A stretch of DNA of 8,618 nt from Pseudomonadota bacterium. GTDB taxonomy: Bacteria; Pseudomonadota; Gammaproteobacteria; Burkholderiales; Ferrovaceae. The DNA is taken from positions 1-8,618 of the forward strand of contig JAJZEL010000173.1 of the NCBI GenBank assembly GCA_021828575.1, written 5' to 3'. Positions within the stretch are counted from its first letter, which is position 1. Each line of letters begins with the position of its first letter. A program made the position numbers and the translations under genes. Under the pieces are notes generated by a model, which saw only the letters and a program-made list of their open reading frames with translations, was not told the DNA's origin and made no database searches. This document shows positions 6,063-8,618 of the stretch, piece after piece.

Positions 6063-7195
6063 GGCAGTTTTTTGCCTCCAATCCAACGGTACAGGGTGAT
6101 ATGCCCGCCCTTCAGGTCACCATTGGAATCAAATTCTATGTGAGCAGTCACTCCCGGGTAGGCAAGGTGGAACAGTGCTGGCCGGTATTTTTCCGGGTCA
6201 ATAGAATCAGCAGCTTGCATGGCTGCGATCATGACACCGACAGCGTCGTAACTGTAGGGCGCATAGTCCTGAATTTCGCCGTATTGAGCATTGAATCGCT
6301 GTTTGAAGTCGAGTCCCAGAGGCATTTTTTCCAGAGGCACGCCAGGTAAACTGCAATAGGCACCTTCAGCAGCCTCTCCGGCCAGTTGCTGGAACTCCAT
6401 GGAGCAGCCGCCGTCTCCTGTCAGGAAGATGGCAGGGATCTGGAGCATTCTGACCTGCTTCATCATGGGACCGCTTTGGGCGTCCATACCGCCATAGAAA
6501 ATCAGATCTGGCACCCGTTCCCGGATGCGCGTGAGGATGGCAGAAAAATCGGTGCTGTGGTCATCGGTGTGTTCGTGGACCACAACTTTCAGACCGGCTG
6601 CCACGACGGATTTTTCAAACTCGTTTGCCAGGCCCTGTCCATAGGCAGTGGAATCGTCCACGATGGCAACGGTGTGCATGTGTAGGCGTTGTGCTGCAAA
6701 TTCACCCAGTACACGCCCCTGTTGTTCGTCGTTGGCCATGACACGAAAGGCAGTGGTGAAGCCCTGATGAGTATATTTGGGATTGGTGGCGGAAGGAGAA
6801 ACCTGCACGATGCCCGCATCGTAGTAGATTTTTGAGGCGGGAATGGTGGTGCCCGAGTTGAGATGTCCAACGACGCCGTTGACTTGCTCGTCCACCAGTT
6901 TTTGAGCCACGATGGTTCCGGTTCTGGGGTCTGCCGCGTCATCCTCGCTGATTAGCACAAAATGAACCTTGTGTCCGCCGATCACCAAATGTTTTTTGTT
7001 GGCATCCTCGATGGCGAGGCGCGCACCATTTTCATTGTCTTTGCCCAGATGGGCCTGCGGGCCAGTCAACGGGGCCACGGAACCGATGCGAACCGTGATT
7101 TCACCCGTATTGACTGATTGAGGACTGGGACTGCAGGAACAAAGCAGCAGGAATCCCAGATACTGGGCAGGGGCCCCGGCGTACCACCACTTCAT
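6053..7195 (-). CDS. livK: Branched-chain amino acid-type periplasmic binding protein (LivK/LivJ family), probable lipoprotein
   Basis: This is the extracytoplasmic substrate receptor that would feed LivHMGF. From the ATG at 7195 the protein has 380 residues. The two-lobed LIV-binding fold is clear: VRIGSVAPLTGPQAHLGKD (35-53), SGTTIPASKIYYDAGI (114-129), SPSATNPKYT (133-142), AIVDDSTAYGQGLANEFE (177-194), LAGEAAEGAY (271-280), YAPYSYDAV (311-319), and FDSNGDLKGGHITLYRW (355-371). By eye Asp261 aligns with E. coli LivJ Glu226, an amino-group contact, favouring an amino acid ligand. The N-terminus has Lys2, a hydrophobic stretch and L-C-S-C (18-21), which fits a lipobox with Cys21 lipidated. 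E. coli LivJ/LivK are instead soluble. An in-frame ATG at 7213 exists, but the one at 7195 forms an ATGA overlap with the cytochrome stop and gives a proper signal. The tail overlaps livF by 10 bp. The exact ligand (Leu/Ile/Val, amide or other) is not shown. Confidence 0.9.
   Translation of the reverse strand: MKWWYAGAPAQYLGFLLLCSCSPSPQSVNTGEITVRIGSVAPLTGPQAHLGKDNENGARLAIEDANKKHLVIGGHKVHFVLISEDDAADPRTGTIVAQKLVDEQVNGVVGHLNSGTTIPASKIYYDAGIVQVSPSATNPKYTHQGFTTAFRVMANDEQQGRVLGEFAAQRLHMHTVAIVDDSTAYGQGLANEFEKSVVAAGLKVVVHEHTDDHSTDFSAILTRIRERVPDLIFYGGMDAQSGPMMKQVRMLQIPAIFLTGDGGCSMEFQQLAGEAAEGAYCSLPGVPLEKMPLGLDFKQRFNAQYGEIQDYAPYSYDAVGVMIAAMQAADSIDPEKYRPALFHLAYPGVTAHIEFDSNGDLKGGHITLYRWIGGKKLPQD
6061..6078. 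terminator. Weak hairpin at the convergent livF/livK junction
   Basis: GAGGCA (6061-6066) and TGCCTC (6073-6078) form a perfect 6-bp stem around a loop of GTTTTT. It starts at the last two bases of the livF stop and lies in the final livK codons. The T-run sits in the loop rather than after the stem, so it is not a standard intrinsic terminator for either strand. It may slow both transcription units where they collide, but that is inference. Confidence 0.25.
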
Positions 7196-7509
7196 TTGCG
7201 GGACAGAACCCACTTCACCAGTGTGTGCAGGTCGGCATCCGACACTTGAGAATTGGGGGGCATGGGCATGGTGCCCCAGACCCCTCCTCCTCCATTCTTG
7301 ACCTTGGTGACCAGTTTGTCTTCAATACCGGGTTGTCCCCGGTATTTGGCCGCCACGTCTTTGTAAGCAGGTCCGATCATTTTCTTGTCTACTGCATGGC
7401 AGTTCAGGCAGCCGCTTTTCTGGGCCAGGGCAAACCCCGCATCGGCAGCGAGAACCGATCCGCTCAGCAGAAGGCCAGTGAGAGATACAGCCAGCTTCAG
7501 GGTTTTCAT
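7192..7509 (-). CDS. Class I monohaem cytochrome c (c551/c552 type), periplasmic
   Basis: This is a small periplasmic electron carrier. The 105 residues begin with a Sec signal peptide (Lys3, Lys5, then a hydrophobic core SLTGLLLSGSVLA) with likely cleavage after Ala21, leaving a mature protein of about 84 residues. The haem-binding motif is CLNCH (34-38), covalent through Cys34 and Cys37 with His38 as axial ligand. The sixth ligand is Met83 in GVWGTMPMPPN (76-86), a pattern shared with Pseudomonas c551 and related c552 proteins that carry electrons to nitrite reductase or terminal oxidases. The C-terminal helix LHTLVKWVLSRK is also typical. The start at 7509 has GGGAG (plus strand 7516-7520) 6 nt upstream, inside the last lgt codons, and lies 3 bp after the lgt stop. 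Its own stop overlaps the livK start (ATGA). The redox partner cannot be told from this window. Confidence 0.93.
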   Translation of the reverse strand: MKTLKLAVSLTGLLLSGSVLAADAGFALAQKSGCLNCHAVDKKMIGPAYKDVAAKYRGQPGIEDKLVTKVKNGGGGVWGTMPMPPNSQVSDADLHTLVKWVLSRK

Positions 7510-7512
7510 TTT

Positions 7513-8322
7513 TCACTCCCTTGCTTGTTGTTCTGAAGGCATGATAGCTGATTTCACAGACCATCTCCACATAAGCAGTCCTGCAATGATCATGGGGAGG
7601 CTGAGCCATTGCCCCATGCTGAAACCCAGGGCTAGCAAGCCTAGAAAATCGTCAGGTTCTCGAGTGAATTCCACCAGAAAACGGAAGGCTCCATAACCCA
7701 TCAGGAACAGTGCCGACATCTGTCCGAGAGGACGGGGTTTGCGACTGAAAAGGAGCAGCAGGGTACCCAGCGCAAGTCCCTCCAGGAGGGCTTCGTAAAG
7801 CTGGGAAGGGTGCCGCGGAATCATGTCCACGTGCGGGAATATCATGGCCCAGGGAACGTCGGTCGGACGACCCGGCAATTCGCCGTTGATGAAGTTTCCG
7901 AGTCGACCAAATCCCAAGCCAAATGTCACCAGGGGAGCAACGAAATCCGTTACCTCTAGCCAATGCCTGCCGGTGCGTCTGGCAAACAGGATTCCGCCCA
8001 GCACAACACCAAGGAATCCTCCATGGAAAGACATGCCACCCTGCCAGACGGCAAGTATGTCCATTGGATGTGAAAAATAATAATCGGGCTTGTAAAACAG
8101 CACGTATCCCAGCCGTCCTCCAAGAATGACGCCCAGCACCACATAGGTGAGAAAGTCATCTACCTCCTGCACTGTCCATTTCAACCAGGGTTGGGTATGA
8201 AGTCTCCAGCGGGCCACTCCGGCACCGGCAAGGAATCCTGCCAGATACATGAGCCCGTACCAGCGGATGGAAAAAGGACCTAGATGAATGGCCACAGGAT
8301 TGAAGTCAGGGTGGGTCAGCAT
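7513..8322 (-). CDS. lgt: Prolipoprotein diacylglyceryl transferase
   Basis: Lgt moves a diacylglyceryl group from phosphatidylglycerol to the lipobox cysteine of prolipoproteins in the inner membrane, the first step of lipoprotein maturation. The 269 residues are a little shorter than E. coli Lgt (291). Key motifs are IRWYGLMYL (19-27), GGRLGYVLFY (68-77), WQGGMSFHGG with His100 (E. coli His103), the Lgt signature GLGFGRLGNFINGELPGRPT (135-154) with Arg140 and Asn143 (E. coli Arg143, Asn146), HPSQLYEALLEG (171-182) and FTREPD with Arg221 near the C-terminus. Several hydrophobic segments alternate with these loops. I chose the ATG at 8322 (MLTHPDFNPVAIHLGP) because it aligns with family N-termini; the frame stays open to an ATG at 8382 that would add 20 polar residues. 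A TATAAT box lies 28 bp upstream. It heads the run lgt - cytochrome c - livK. Confidence 0.96.
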   Translation of the reverse strand: MLTHPDFNPVAIHLGPFSIRWYGLMYLAGFLAGAGVARWRLHTQPWLKWTVQEVDDFLTYVVLGVILGGRLGYVLFYKPDYYFSHPMDILAVWQGGMSFHGGFLGVVLGGILFARRTGRHWLEVTDFVAPLVTFGLGFGRLGNFINGELPGRPTDVPWAMIFPHVDMIPRHPSQLYEALLEGLALGTLLLLFSRKPRPLGQMSALFLMGYGAFRFLVEFTREPDDFLGLLALGFSMGQWLSLPMIIAGLLMWRWSVKSAIMPSEQQARE

Positions 8323-8349
8323 GATGCCGGGCGTATGAGCGAAAAGGGC

Positions 8350-8355
8350 ATTATA
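8350..8355 (-). promoter_or_regulatory. Candidate lgt -10 box
   Basis: Read on the minus strand this is a perfect TATAAT, giving a predicted transcript start about 20 nt before the lgt ATG at 8322. No convincing -35 lies 16-18 bp upstream; TTGGCG is present but at a spacing of 21. The position supports the 8322 start, because a start at 8382 would lie upstream of this promoter. Confidence 0.45.
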
Positions 8356-8429
8356 CCTGTCCCTGAAACAGTGGCCCGCCAAACCGGATGGCCTTTGTTC
8401 GAATTCACGTGCTTGTCACGAGCCATTAC

Positions 8430-8455
8430 AATTGACCTCGCTGATGTCGTCAATT
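8430..8455. promoter_or_regulatory. Inverted repeat, candidate operator in the divergent lgt / thioredoxin-like gap
   Basis: AATTGAC (8430-8436) and GTCAATT (8449-8455) form a perfect 7-bp inverted repeat with a 12-bp spacer. The 19-bp centre-to-centre distance is near two helical turns, the usual geometry for a dimeric regulator. It lies about 67 bp before the plus-strand ATG at 8522 and about 75 bp upstream of the lgt -10 box. The left arm contains TTGACC, which could also act as a -35 element. I do not recognise the site as that of a known regulator. Confidence 0.35.
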
Positions 8456-8521
8456 TGGTTGGGGGGCTGTGGTAAATTCCCTCGTCATCTTGTCTTGGAT
8501 TCACGATTTCTGGAGCACTTC

Positions 8522-8618
8522 ATGGCAAAAACCTTGTCCACCATGCTTGACCTTGGAACGCCAGCCCCGGTGTTCAACCTGCCTGACACGCAGGGAAACC
8601 AGGTGTCCCTGGACGAGT
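8522..8618 (+). CDS. Thioredoxin/AhpC-TSA-fold protein, first 32 codons (partial, runs off right edge)
   Basis: The ATG at 8522 has GGAG (8512-8515) 6 nt upstream. The start MAKTLSTMLDLGTPAPVFNL is followed by PDTQGNQVSLDE. The pattern G-x-PAPxFxLPDxxGxxVSL is the N-terminal signature of the redoxin (AhpC/TSA) and thioredoxin-like families, in which the first strand precedes the CxxC or peroxidatic-Cys helix. The active site lies beyond the window edge, so it cannot be told whether this is a peroxiredoxin, a thiol-disulfide oxidoreductase or a related thioredoxin-family protein. The STML-LGTPAP start resembles a roughly 190-residue thioredoxin-family group. It is divergent from lgt. Confidence 0.75.
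   Translation, partial: MAKTLSTMLDLGTPAPVFNLPDTQGNQVSLDE

Noticed and set aside
5948..6349. 133-codon plus-strand frame over the livF/livK junction
   Set aside because: It has no ribosome binding site and is a shadow of livF and then antisense to livK. It is of interest only as the possible slip product noted for the G8 tract.
7196..7213. Upstream ATG for livK adding six residues
   Set aside because: The ATG at 7195 forms an ATGA overlap with the cytochrome stop and puts Lys2 ahead of the hydrophobic core. The longer start lies within cytochrome coding sequence and has no advantage.
8323..8382. Upstream ATG for lgt adding 20 residues
   Set aside because: The extra residues are polar and do not fit the family N-terminus. 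The TATAAT box at 8350-8355 lies inside this extension.
8406..8411. CACGTG palindrome in the lgt upstream region
   Set aside because: A 6-bp palindrome is expected by chance at this length and it has no matching flanks.
1..8618. Search by eye for tRNA, rRNA, CRISPR repeats, IS ends or phage genes
   Set aside because: No cloverleaf-like segment, regularly spaced repeats, transposase or integrase motif was seen. The coding density leaves room only in the 75-bp and 199-bp gaps.

Overview
The window reads as ordinary chromosomal DNA of a Gram-negative proteobacterium, most likely a betaproteobacterium. Supporting signs are an oxygen-dependent HemF, a c551/c552-type periplasmic cytochrome c, a PolA with intact proofreading residues, a short-form Lgt and moderately GC-rich, gene-dense DNA with few gaps. 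This taxonomic guess rests on recognising protein families by eye, not on a search. I see no rRNA, tRNA, CRISPR array, transposase, integrase or phage gene.

Layout. Positions 1-1622 (minus) hold the first 540 codons of polA, running off the left edge. A 75-bp divergent gap separates it from a plus-strand run of five genes (1698-6062): hemF, livH, livM, livG, livF. These are packed with 1-bp or 4-bp overlaps, or a 6-bp gap. A minus-strand run, lgt - cytochrome c - livK-like binding protein (8322 down to 6053), is equally tight, with a 3-bp gap and a 4-bp overlap. The two runs converge and their last genes, livF and livK, overlap tail to tail by 10 bp. A 199-bp divergent gap (8323-8521) follows lgt. 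It holds a TATAAT box for lgt and a 7-bp inverted repeat, and leads into the first 32 codons of a thioredoxin/AhpC-fold protein on the plus strand.

How it works together. LivH and LivM (membrane pores), LivG and LivF (ATPases) and the LivK-like receptor make one complete branched-chain amino acid type ABC importer. Its receptor sits in a different, opposing operon. The receptor has a probable lipoprotein signal and is encoded in the same run as Lgt, the enzyme that lipidates such proteins. hemF makes protoporphyrinogen IX for haem, and the cytochrome c carries haem. Both therefore share transcription units with transporter parts, but a functional link between haem and amino acid uptake is only inference.

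I found no wholly new system. The points most worth a second look are the arrangement of the transporter genes, the lipobox on the receptor, G-tract clusters in hemF, livF and polA, and the inverted repeat upstream of the thioredoxin-like gene.
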